NCBI GenBank assembly: GCA_009886205.1
Contig: QXZU01000063.1
Span: 7,289-48,891 of the forward strand
Length of the DNA: 41,603 nt
Origin: K189A clade bacterium
GTDB taxonomy: Bacteria; Pseudomonadota; Gammaproteobacteria; Pseudomonadales; Azotimanducaceae
Reading direction: 5' to 3'
Part shown: one piece after another, positions 33,209-40,699 of the stretch
How the letters are laid out: each line of letters starts with the position of its first letter
How positions within the stretch are numbered: the first letter of the stretch is position 1
The notes under the pieces: model-generated
What the model saw: the letters and a program-made list of their open reading frames with translations, nothing else
Databases searched by the model: none
Told to the model about the DNA's origin: nothing
Made by a program: the position numbers and the translations under genes

Positions 33209-34615
33209 ATGAAACAACGATACCCTAATATTAAAACCTTAGCCCTTCCAAGTGGACCCGCTTTTGCGCTTTTTGCCGGTCTTTTAATGTGGTCTTCTAC
33301 CGGCAACATGGAAGCTGCCATCACCTTGGGTGTCACATTCTGGGTGGTCGTCTGGTGGATTTTCGAGCCTATTCCTATCCCCGCAACCTCTCTGTTGCCC
33401 ATGGCCCTTTTGCCCATGCTTGGCGTGCTCAGCGCGAAAGAACTAGGCGCCGCCTACGGTAGCCCCCTCGTCTTGTTGATGATGGGCGGCTTCCTACTGG
33501 CAACCGCACTGGAGCGCAGTGGCGCGCACAGGCGCATTGCCCTATATATGGTGCGCCTATTTGGCGGCAACAGCTCTCGCAGATTGGTCTTTGGGTTTAT
33601 GCTGGCCAGCGCCTTTTTGAGCATGTGGATATCGAATACGTCCACGACACTTATGTTGTTGCCCGTTGCTCTAGCGGTGCTGGAGAAATCTGAAGACAAC
33701 GATTTGGCCGCGCCACTGCTTTTGGGCATTGCTTATGCTGCCAGCATTGGCGGTATTGCAACGCCCATTGGCACGCCGCCTAACCTAGTGTTTATGGGCG
33801 TTTACACAGAAATCATGGGCGCACCGATCTCATTCGGACAGTGGATGATGTGGGCGCTACCCATCGCGTTGGTATTGCTGCCCATTGCTGCGTTTTGGAT
33901 CACTAGAAACATTGATCATGAGGGCCAAATTGAACTGCCGGAAGTGGGCAACTGGACCACCTCTGAGCGCAGGGTTCTGACGGTTTTTGTCATAACCGCG
34001 CTACTTTGGGTAACCCGAACCGGGCCGTTCGGAGGCTGGAGTAGCTGGCTCAATGTACCTTATACCAACGACGCCATAGTCGCGTTTTTGGCAGTGATAG
34101 CGCTATTTGTAATTCCCAGTGGCGAAAAAACCGCCGATGGCACGCCTATTCGCCTCATGGATTGGGAAACCGCAGAAAAAATACCTTGGGGCATGTTATT
34201 GCTGTTTGGCGCGGGTATTACCATTGCCACTGCGTTTACTAACTCAGGCTTGAGCACCAGCATAGGTGCGAGCTTGGAGCAGTTATCAAACTTGCCAATT
34301 TTGCTGATGATTGGGGTTTTGTGCCTTGCCGTGACGTTTTTAACCGAAGTCACCAGCAACACCGCCACCACTACTTTATTGATGCCCATTTTGGGCGCAG
34401 CAGCAGTGGGCGCGAGTATTGATCCGATACTCTTTATGATTCCTGCGGCAATGAGTGCTTCCTGCGCCTTCATGCTGCCCGTGGCTACACCACCCAATGT
34501 GGTGACCTTTGCTACAGGCAAATTCTCAATTCAAACTATGGTTCGTGAAGGCGTCGCAATGAACCTCTTCGGCGTGATTGTTATTAGCCTGGGCTGCTAT
34601 CTTTTGCTCACCTGA
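33209..34615 (+). CDS. SLC13/DASS-family anion transporter (sodium:dicarboxylate or sulfate symporter)
   Basis: Inner-membrane symporter of 468 residues with about 11-13 helices. Both SNT-type signature regions are present: MWISNTSTTLMLLPVAL in the first repeat and VTSNTATTTLLMPILGA in the second, which in VcINDY-type transporters form the sodium and carboxylate sites. GTPPNLVFMGVYTE and TPPNVVTFATG are the matching repeat motifs. Substrates may be succinate, malate, citrate or related dicarboxylates. The start is 20 bp from the divergent sbcB start. Its 3' end overlaps the convergent metallopeptidase-like gene by 90 bp. Confidence 0.9.
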   Translation: MKQRYPNIKTLALPSGPAFALFAGLLMWSSTGNMEAAITLGVTFWVVVWWIFEPIPIPATSLLPMALLPMLGVLSAKELGAAYGSPLVLLMMGGFLLATALERSGAHRRIALYMVRLFGGNSSRRLVFGFMLASAFLSMWISNTSTTLMLLPVALAVLEKSEDNDLAAPLLLGIAYAASIGGIATPIGTPPNLVFMGVYTEIMGAPISFGQWMMWALPIALVLLPIAAFWITRNIDHEGQIELPEVGNWTTSERRVLTVFVITALLWVTRTGPFGGWSSWLNVPYTNDAIVAFLAVIALFVIPSGEKTADGTPIRLMDWETAEKIPWGMLLLFGAGITIATAFTNSGLSTSIGASLEQLSNLPILLMIGVLCLAVTFLTEVTSNTATTTLLMPILGAAAVGASIDPILFMIPAAMSASCAFMLPVATPPNVVTFATGKFSIQTMVREGVAMNLFGVIVISLGCYLLLT

Positions 34616-35770
34616 GCGGTCATCTGAGTACTCACCTAGGTACTCACTTAAGTGCCGACCTGAGCCCTTGCTGAATTCTGCATCTATTGCAGAGCCTGCT
34701 TGAACCAACTGAGCCAATTTAAAGGCGCGCTCCGTCTCGGATAACTCAGCCAGAGCGGCAACCTGAATATAAAATTCGGACCAATCCTGTTGCACTTGCC
34801 TGAAGAGCTGCGCGAATGCAGGGAAGAAATCCTCGTAAGTGCCTAGCGAAACGAGAAATGCATTATTGAAGCGTTTGCTCATTAAATTGTCGTATCTACC
34901 GCCGCCGAGGGTTGCCCTATTTTTTTGGTAACAGCTTTGTATCTGCGCAAGGTACTTCTGCCGCTGAGCGAGAATCTGCGCTGTATCTTCTTCTTGGCTT
35001 GCACCCGCGTAAATTTTTTCTAAATCGGCTTTAGCCTGCAAAGCAAACGCTTTAAATATCTGCCACTGCGCCTGTTGCTCAAGCCACTGGGCGTAGGCAT
35101 CAGATTCCACCGCGCCTGCACTTTGCGACCATTCCCAAGCACCTTGCCTGCCCACAAAACTTGCAAAGCTCTCATTGAAGGCCGTGCTCCCTGGCACCCA
35201 GACTTTGCTGTGCGCCAATTCATGAAACAACAACTGTGCTAATGACAGGGGTTGATAGTCGATAAAACTGCTGAGCAACGGGTCGTTGAACCACCCCAGC
35301 GTTGAGTAGGCGGAAGCACCGCCCACGTAAGTTTCAAAGCCCATATGCTGATATTTATCCGCAAAGGCCAGAGCATCCTCTTGAGCGTAATAGCCTCTAT
35401 AGGGCGCGCAACCTGCCACCGGGTAACACCAGGTCTCCCCATTCAGATCCAGTGGTTTTGCTGCAAAAACATTCCAAACCACATAATCACCCTGCAACTG
35501 CACATAGCGCTGATACTTGCCATCTGCGTCAAGCAACAGTTGGGTTTCCGCATGCTGCAATATTTTTTGCGTCAAAATCAGCTGCTGGCGAAGCGGACCT
35601 GGGGTTTTAGGATCATTCAGCAACTCACTCACCGGCTGGCTGCCTAACATAATGCTTAAATGCCCGGTTACCGCTTGATTGTAAAAGCCAATATGCTCGC
35701 AGCCTGTCAGAAGGCAAAGATACAGGGCCAGAATAGATATTTTGACCTGCCGCACTAGTTGCCGCCCCAC
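34526..35770 (-). CDS. Putative zinc aminopeptidase-like lipoprotein (COG4324 type)
   Basis: A 414-residue outer- or inner-membrane lipoprotein with a signal peptide ending LLTGC (lipid-attachment Cys). The zinc motif HELAH occurs in LLFHELAHSKVWVPGSTAFNESFASFVG, with the trailing Glu (NESFA) as third ligand, so this is a gluzincin-type metallopeptidase fold. E. coli-like relatives are annotated as predicted aminopeptidase; substrate unknown. The start is GTG at 35770 or the in-frame GTG at 35755. The last 30 residues are encoded in DNA that overlaps the end of the SLC13 gene, an unusual amount for convergent genes. Confidence 0.82.
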   Translation of the reverse strand: MGRQLVRQVKISILALYLCLLTGCEHIGFYNQAVTGHLSIMLGSQPVSELLNDPKTPGPLRQQLILTQKILQHAETQLLLDADGKYQRYVQLQGDYVVWNVFAAKPLDLNGETWCYPVAGCAPYRGYYAQEDALAFADKYQHMGFETYVGGASAYSTLGWFNDPLLSSFIDYQPLSLAQLLFHELAHSKVWVPGSTAFNESFASFVGRQGAWEWSQSAGAVESDAYAQWLEQQAQWQIFKAFALQAKADLEKIYAGASQEEDTAQILAQRQKYLAQIQSCYQKNRATLGGGRYDNLMSKRFNNAFLVSLGTYEDFFPAFAQLFRQVQQDWSEFYIQVAALAELSETERAFKLAQLVQAGSAIDAEFSKGSGRHLSEYLGEYSDDRSGEQKIAAQANNNHAEEVHCDAFTNHSLN

Positions 35771-35818
35771 TCCGAGAGTGCCACCATAGCCACCCCGGCA
35801 AATTCAAAGAGTTCGTTC

Positions 35819-36700
35819 ATGCATTTTCTCAAAGCTACTTTGGCCTTTATCGGCATTTTGATTGCGACAGTTAGTGTGTGTGTTGTTCTGAGCTGGTGGG
35901 CGATCAAAATGACTTGGGTAAGAGGCCCAGCTAGATCAGAGCACCTGCGCAAGATGGATAAGATCATCATTTGGTGGACTAAATCAAATCGCTGGACCTT
36001 CAACAAGCTAGGTTTGGTCAACGCAAACATTACTTGGCAAGACCGAGAACAAATTTCTCCCGACAATTGGTACCTAGTGGTCTGCAACCACCAAACTTGG
36101 ACCGATATATTATTGCTGCAAACCTACCTATTAGACGATCTGCCCCCGCTGAAATTTTTCACTAAAGCACAACTGATCTGGATTCCTTTCGTAGGTATCG
36201 CCATGTATGCGCTGGGCTTCCCTTACGTTAAACGCGTAACCAAGGCTCAGATAAAGAAAAACCCTGAACTGCGTCATGCAGACAGAGACAATGTTCTGAT
36301 GGCCTGCGAGCGCTTTAACAATCACCCCACCAGCGTTCTCAACTTTGTCGAGGGCACTCGTTTCACTGAGGAAAAACATGAGCGGCAGAACAGTGAATAC
36401 AATAACTTACTGCGACCTAAGGCCGGTGGCATTGAGTACGTGCTGCAAGGTATGGATAAAAGCCTACATCGGCTGGTAGAGGTGACTATTGTTTACCCAG
36501 ATGCGGTACCTACCTTCATGGATTTTCTTCAGGGTAAGTGCCAGCGGGTGGACTTTGACATCAGACACCATGAGATTCCAAATTGGTCTTCGGCGGAGGA
36601 GACCACTGAGCGCAAAACTGAGATTGTGCAATGGGTGAAAAAACTCTGGCTTGAAAAAGATCAGCGCATTACGGCAATTAAAAGCCAAATATCAAACTGA
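35819..36700 (+). CDS. yihG: YihG-type lysophospholipid acyltransferase
   Basis: Membrane-associated 1-acyl-glycerol-3-phosphate acyltransferase-like enzyme. I use the ATG at 35819 (AAAGAG upstream), giving 293 residues; the ORF track starts 20 codons earlier inside the promoter region of the divergent gene. One or two N-terminal helices (LKATLAFIGILIATVSVCVVLSWW) precede the LPLAT motifs: NHQTWTD (motif I), FFTKAQLIWIPFVGIAMYALGFPYVKR and FVEGTRFTEEKH (motif III). These match E. coli YihG, which makes phosphatidic acid with unusual acyl preference, closely enough for the name. The 3' end is 8 bp from the convergent coiled-coil gene. Confidence 0.9.
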   Translation: MHFLKATLAFIGILIATVSVCVVLSWWAIKMTWVRGPARSEHLRKMDKIIIWWTKSNRWTFNKLGLVNANITWQDREQISPDNWYLVVCNHQTWTDILLLQTYLLDDLPPLKFFTKAQLIWIPFVGIAMYALGFPYVKRVTKAQIKKNPELRHADRDNVLMACERFNNHPTSVLNFVEGTRFTEEKHERQNSEYNNLLRPKAGGIEYVLQGMDKSLHRLVEVTIVYPDAVPTFMDFLQGKCQRVDFDIRHHEIPNWSSAEETTERKTEIVQWVKKLWLEKDQRITAIKSQISN

Positions 36701-36708
36701 TAATCCAG

Positions 36709-37464
36709 CTACTGCGCACCAGCTGGTAGGCGATTTGCTTCAACTTGTTGCCGCACGTTCGCCAAAGCTTTTTCTAGCGCCACCAAGCGTTTGTTTACCG
36801 CTAATCTATTCGCGTCCATAGCCCGCACTGCCTCGCTATTGTCTTTCACTTGCACACCTAAACCAGAGTTCAGGTTGGCAACAGACTGAGCAGCAATATT
36901 GGTTTTATCAGTGAGCTCTCGCTGGGCCCTGAGCATCTGTTGCACCTGCAGCTCAAGGCTGGTCAATTGATCAACCACGGTTTGCTGGTCTGCCAAAGCT
37001 TCGTCGTGCTGGCTACTTGCCGCCTTTAGGTCTCTACTAGTGGCTTGAATAGCCTTCATGGATTTATCCAATTTGGCGACTTTAGTTTGATTTTCTTTGA
37101 TCCAGTCGCGATTACGTTCATTAGCAATTGACCATAATTTGCGAATTTCAGATTCCCACAAATTAATCTGCTGTTTTGTGTCTTGGCCGCCTTGGCTTAG
37201 GGCATTGTCTGTTGCAGATAATCGCTCCTCCAGCTTAATCAGGCGATTATCCGCGTTCTTTAACTCAGCTTCAGTGGCTACAAGTAGCTGTTGTTGATTA
37301 GCAATAAACCAGCCCGCACCCAAAAGCCCAGCCACCAGCAGGGCCAAAATAGAGGTATTAACTAAACCGCGCCCAGAATTACCGCTTTGCGCACGGCGAT
37401 TGCTGCTTGGACGGTAACTGCCCCCTGCTTCAGTAGAGAGCGGATCTTCTGGCATATCACTCAT
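36709..37464 (-). CDS. Single-pass membrane protein with long coiled coil, unknown
   Basis: A 251-residue protein with a short disordered cytosolic N-terminus, one membrane helix at about 36-56 (SILALLVAGLLGAGWFIANQQQ) and then a coiled-coil of about 180 residues (EAELKNADNRLIKLEERL, LTSLELQVQQMLRAQREL, and so on), probably in the periplasm. This resembles scaffold or divisome-associated proteins, but no family assignment is made. Gene ends 8 bp from yihG on the opposite strand. Upstream is the gene-poor stretch in front of the RiPP operon. Confidence 0.75.
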   Translation of the reverse strand: MSDMPEDPLSTEAGGSYRPSSNRRAQSGNSGRGLVNTSILALLVAGLLGAGWFIANQQQLLVATEAELKNADNRLIKLEERLSATDNALSQGGQDTKQQINLWESEIRKLWSIANERNRDWIKENQTKVAKLDKSMKAIQATSRDLKAASSQHDEALADQQTVVDQLTSLELQVQQMLRAQRELTDKTNIAAQSVANLNSGLGVQVKDNSEAVRAMDANRLAVNKRLVALEKALANVRQQVEANRLPAGAQ

Positions 37465-38032
37465 AAAAATCTCACGTTGGGATTACCGCAGAGTATAAAA
37501 ACTAATACGGCGAAAGGAAGGATTTCTCGCTACTTTTTACCTTTTCTACGAGCAGTGCTTTTCTAATTGCATTTTTTCGCCGTTGCATCGGAACTCAGCA
37601 CGGACGTCCTACAGAAATAACGCAAGGGTCTGCGAGATATTCAGACAAGTGCAGATGGTCAAAATGGCGTCCATTGCAGAAAAATCACGCTCGTAATTCG
37701 CCACCGCAAAATAATGACCACTGCCATTACCAAGTGGAAATGAATACGAATTCTGATTGGTTCACTCCCTCCTTAAACTTACTTCAAGCCCCTTTTGCCA
37801 AGCCAAATGCCTCACAAGATAAACGGTAGCACTACCGCTGACCTCGAAAAACCGTTGCTTTGTACAGCTAAAAGAACCTTTTATCTGATAAATAGCTCCA
37901 TTCAACAATCTGCGAAGCCTCTCACTTCAAATACTCGTAATCTCTAGATTCGTGAATCAAAACCTCAAAAATTAGGCTTTGGATCCACTGGATCAATTTA
38001 AAAATAGTCGGAAAATTATCAAGGAGACTGAA
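37465..38032. promoter_or_regulatory. Gene-poor upstream region of the RiPP operon
   Basis: About 570 bp without a supported gene. It holds the divergent promoters of the coiled-coil gene and the RiPP operon. Two candidate operators stand out: CGGTAG-CA-CTACCG (37824-37837, perfect 6-bp arms) and GATTC-GT-GAATC (37947-37958, perfect 5-bp arms). On the minus strand one 50-codon stretch (about 37609-37758) is open and reads like protein but has no start codon; it may be a gene remnant. No copper-responsive box (CueR or CsoR type) was recognised. Confidence 0.45.
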
Positions 38033-38257
38033 ATGTCTAACAAATTAGTTAAATCACCTTTATCTATCGCCGTAAGTGCAGCACTGAGTGTTTCAGTTGC
38101 ATGTATCCCTTCAGTCAATGCTGACCAAAACCCATTTGCCATGAAAGAATTGAACTCTGGCTACATGCAATTCGCCGAAGGCAAGTGTGGCGAAGGCAAG
38201 TGCGGTGAGTCTAAAGCCAAAGAAGGTAAGTGTGGCGAAGGCAAGTGCGGTAGCTAG
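38033..38257 (+). CDS. hvfA: Secreted Cys-rich RiPP precursor with EGKCG repeats (HvfA/bufferin-like)
   Basis: ATG at 38033 with AAGGAG at ideal spacing is clearly the start; the ORF-track TTG at 37979 is not used. The product has 74 residues. Residues 1-30 form a Sec signal peptide (LSIAVSAALSVSVACIPSVNA), leaving a ~44-residue mature peptide. It contains four EGKCG motifs in two pairs: EGKCGEGKCG, a spacer ESKAK, and EGKCGEGKCG. In Haemophilus HvfA the EGKCG cysteines are converted by HvfB/HvfC to copper-binding oxazolone/thioamide pairs. Downstream genes encode exactly such enzymes, so this is very likely a metal-binding or copper-protective peptide. Confidence 0.88.
   Translation: MSNKLVKSPLSIAVSAALSVSVACIPSVNADQNPFAMKELNSGYMQFAEGKCGEGKCGESKAKEGKCGEGKCGS
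38177..38251 (+). repeat. Duplicated 30-nt block inside the RiPP precursor gene
   Basis: Blocks 38177-38206 and 38222-38251 are the same 30 nt except for one synonymous base (ggC versus ggT), separated by a 15-nt spacer. Each block holds two 15-nt EGKCG units that also resemble one another. The structure indicates recent duplication of the core motif. Confidence 0.85.
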
Positions 38258-38265
38258 TACCGACC

Positions 38266-39111
38266 ATGTCACGTAAGCCAGTAATAACCGGCGCAGGTCT
38301 TGGTCTGCGCCGTTCTTTTATCGACGAACTTTCTGCCGATTTCCCAACTTCAATTAGCTTTATGGAAGTTGCACCAGAAAATTGGATTGATGTGGGCGGC
38401 CGTTTTGCCGTTGCACTGGAAAAGGCAACCTCTCAAGCACCACTCGTGTGTCATGGGCTGTCTCTAAATCTTGGCGGGCTCGCCCCCATCGACGAAGCCT
38501 TTGTACATCGCGTTAAGCACTTCCTCGAAACATTCTGTGTCGCACACTACAGCGAACATCTAAGTTATTGTGGCGACGAAGGTCATTTATACGACCTCAT
38601 GCCCATTCCATTCACGCCCGCTGCTATCACCCACGTTGTAGATAGAATTAAGCGCGTGCAAGATATTTTAGGCCGCTCGATAGCGGTAGAAAACGTTTCT
38701 TACTATGCCGCTCCGGGCAAAAGTATGAGCGAAATTGAATTTCTCAACACTGTCCTAGAACAGGCTGACTGCCAGCTACTGCTAGACGTTAATAATGTTT
38801 ATGTGAACAGTGTTAACCATAAGTACGACCCCGAAGAATTCCTTAAAGCCCTGCCGGGCCAGCGCATTGCGTACGGTCATATAGCCGGACATTACAACGA
38901 GGCTGACGACTTGCTTGTTGATACACACGGCGCTGATGTGGTCGACCCTGTTTGGTTACTGCTAGAAAAAGCCTACAACCATTTTGGTGCTTTCCCCACA
39001 CTATTGGAACGCGATTTTAACATTCCATCTATCGCGGACCTGTTGGTTGAAGTAGATCAAATACATTCCATTCAGAGCAAATTCACCGCGTCGCAAGAGT
39101 TAAGGGTCTGA
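38266..39111 (+). CDS. hvfB: DUF692 multi-iron peptide-modifying enzyme (HvfB/MbnB/BufB family)
   Basis: A 281-residue TIM-barrel protein of the DUF692 family, which uses two or three iron ions and oxygen to modify cysteines in RiPP precursors. Expected metal ligands are present: E34 (FMEVAPENW), H63 (CHGLSLNLGG), H94 and E97/H98 (AHYSEHLSYCG), E142-N143 (VENVSYY), D174 and N176/N177 (DVNNVYVN), H205/H209 (GHIAGH), D219/H221 (DTHGADV) and E248 (LLERDFNIPS). It starts 8 bp after the precursor gene, which supports a substrate-enzyme pair. The Haemophilus HvfB and methanobactin MbnB share these features. No membrane signal; cytoplasmic. Confidence 0.93.
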   Translation: MSRKPVITGAGLGLRRSFIDELSADFPTSISFMEVAPENWIDVGGRFAVALEKATSQAPLVCHGLSLNLGGLAPIDEAFVHRVKHFLETFCVAHYSEHLSYCGDEGHLYDLMPIPFTPAAITHVVDRIKRVQDILGRSIAVENVSYYAAPGKSMSEIEFLNTVLEQADCQLLLDVNNVYVNSVNHKYDPEEFLKALPGQRIAYGHIAGHYNEADDLLVDTHGADVVDPVWLLLEKAYNHFGAFPTLLERDFNIPSIADLLVEVDQIHSIQSKFTASQELRV

Positions 39112-39115
39112 GGCA

Positions 39116-39898
39116 GTGAGTCCCAATTTTGCTGAGGTACAAAAAATCTTTACCGCGCATATGCGCGACCCAGCATCGAATCCTGGCCCTACTGATATTG
39201 AAGATAGAAGACTGCAAATTTATCGCGACTTGGTATTCAACAACATCGAATCCCTTATCGCCGGCAGTTTTCCTGTGCTGAAAACCATTTACCCTGCCGA
39301 ACAATGGAAAATACTGATTAGGGCCTTTGTCAGAGATCATATTTCTCACACTCCGCATTTTCCAAAGATGCCCCAAGAATTTCTCATGTTCCTCCAACAC
39401 AAAGAGCAAGAGGACCCTGAGTTTCCGTTTGCTTTTCCCTTCACAATGGAACTTGCTCACTATGAATGGCTAGAACTCGCCATTGATTTAGATACGCGCC
39501 ACATTACCCACAACCCAGTGAGCAGCGCTGAAGCATTCATTGATCAATGCCCTGTGATCAACCCCATCTCTACCACTGTGGGATTTAGTTGGCCTGTGCA
39601 TGAGATTGGCCCAGATTTCCTACCCGCGGAGGCTCCAGAGCTACCGACCTATATCGTTGTTTATCGAAACAGCGAGTTAAAAACAGGATTTATGGAATTG
39701 AACCCCTTAGCGGCAATGTTGATCGAAAAAATCGGCACAAATGCCAATCAGACGGGGAAGGAAATATTGCAGCAAATCAGCCGTGACATTGGTCATGCAA
39801 ATTCTAGCGTAGTAATCCAGGGTGGCTGTGAATTGATGTATGAAATGGCAGCCAAACATATCCTTTTGGGCACCACCCCAAAGCAAATAGAAACTTAA
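39116..39898 (+). CDS. hvfC: DUF2063 partner protein (HvfC/MbnC/BufC family), GTG start
   Basis: A 260-residue protein whose N-terminal domain (residues about 5-95, FAEVQKIFTAHMRDP... IYRDLVFNNIESLIAGSFPVLKTIYP) is the DUF2063 module. In MbnBC and HvfBC this partner forms a complex with the DUF692 enzyme and helps bind the precursor. The C-terminal half is a second helical/beta domain (FPTYIVVYRNSELKTGFMELNP) with the typical YRN...LNPLAA pattern. Start GTG 39116 lies 4 bp after hvfB, implying tight coupling. No metal site is expected. Confidence 0.92.
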   Translation: MSPNFAEVQKIFTAHMRDPASNPGPTDIEDRRLQIYRDLVFNNIESLIAGSFPVLKTIYPAEQWKILIRAFVRDHISHTPHFPKMPQEFLMFLQHKEQEDPEFPFAFPFTMELAHYEWLELAIDLDTRHITHNPVSSAEAFIDQCPVINPISTTVGFSWPVHEIGPDFLPAEAPELPTYIVVYRNSELKTGFMELNPLAAMLIEKIGTNANQTGKEILQQISRDIGHANSSVVIQGGCELMYEMAAKHILLGTTPKQIET

Positions 39899-39923
39899 GT
39901 TACCTTCACAAAGGAGTCAGCAA

Positions 39924-40517
39924 ATGATCATAAGCGTAGCAACCAAAGCGCAAATGTATTTAGACAAAATTAACGTAACAGACTTTATTGCCCCATTATT
40001 GCTTAGACTTTACTTGGTACCCGTTTTTTGGATGGCGGGCACCATGAAGCTAGGCAGCATGGAGAGCACCATTGAATGGTTTGGCAATCCGGATTGGGGC
40101 TTAGGTTTACCCCTGCCCTTTCTTATGGCGTGGATTGCAACATTGACCGAAGTTGTTGGCGCTGTGTGCTTGTTCTTCGGCTTTGCAACTCGATGGATTT
40201 CTATTCCATTGATAATCACCATGGTGGTTGCGGCAGTCACAGTACACTTACCAAACGGCTGGTTGGCCATTGCGGAAGGCGGTGGTTTATTTGCCAGCGA
40301 GAGAACTATGGGCGCAATTCAACGTCTTGATAGAGCCAAGGAAATTTTACAAGACAATGCGAACTACAGTTGGTTAACCGAAAATGGCAGCCTTGTCATT
40401 CTCAACAACGGCATCGAGTTTGCTGCTACTTATACAATTATGCTTGTTGCTCTACTTTATGTAGGTGCCGGCAAACTCAGCATAGATCACCTCATTGCCA
40501 AACGTTTCCAAGGCTAG
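39924..40517 (+). CDS. DoxX-family membrane protein of the RiPP operon
   Basis: A 197-residue four-helix membrane protein of the DoxX family. The entry motif LLLRLYLVPVFWMAGTMKLG and helices around 68-88 (LPFLMAWIATLTEVVGAVCLFFGF) and 90-110 are typical. It is longer than the usual ~140 residues because of a hydrophilic insert (about 115-155, FASERTMGAIQRLDRAKEILQDN) between helices 3 and 4. DoxX homologues are frequent companions of DUF692/DUF2063 pairs, where a membrane redox or heme/quinone-related role is suspected. AAAGGAG precedes the ATG. Last gene before the strong terminator. Confidence 0.88.
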   Translation: MIISVATKAQMYLDKINVTDFIAPLLLRLYLVPVFWMAGTMKLGSMESTIEWFGNPDWGLGLPLPFLMAWIATLTEVVGAVCLFFGFATRWISIPLIITMVVAAVTVHLPNGWLAIAEGGGLFASERTMGAIQRLDRAKEILQDNANYSWLTENGSLVILNNGIEFAATYTIMLVALLYVGAGKLSIDHLIAKRFQG

Positions 40518-40562
40518 AAACTGTAGGGCAAAGGGCTATAAAAGTCCGTGAGAGGATATAAA

Positions 40563-40604
40563 GACGAAAAAAAAAGGCGACCCTAGGGTCGCCTTTTTTT
40601 CGTC
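40563..40604. terminator. Strong bidirectional intrinsic terminator
   Basis: GGCGACCC-TA-GGGTCGCC (40576-40593) is an 18-bp perfect palindrome, flanked by nine A on the left and seven T on the right, with outer GACG/CGTC also pairing. It serves the RiPP operon on the plus strand and, thanks to the A-tract, the convergent PuuD-like gene on the minus strand. Confidence 0.95.
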
Positions 40605-40619
40605 TGGTTGTGTCTATCT

Positions 40620-40655
40620 TTAATCGAGCTGCCTTTAATCGGGCTGCAATCGGGC
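40620..40655. repeat. Short tandem repeat of about 15 bp beside the terminator
   Basis: tttaatcgagctgcc, tttaatcgggctgc and aatcgggct follow each other, a two-and-a-half-unit duplication in the gap between the terminator and the PuuD-like stop codon. Confidence 0.6.
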
Positions 40656-40699
40656 TAAATCAGACCAAATCAAAAGCCCACCGCAGCCAACACCTTCGA

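Noticed and set aside
33190-33417. 75-residue minus-strand ORF just upstream of sbcB
   Set aside because: Antisense to the first membrane helices of the SLC13 gene; no start signal of its own.
38033-39898. Classical methanobactin operon
   Set aside because: DUF692/DUF2063 proteins match MbnB/MbnC distantly, but there is no MbnA-type leader peptide, TonB transporter, MATE exporter or aminotransferase; the EGKCG precursor points to the Hvf type.
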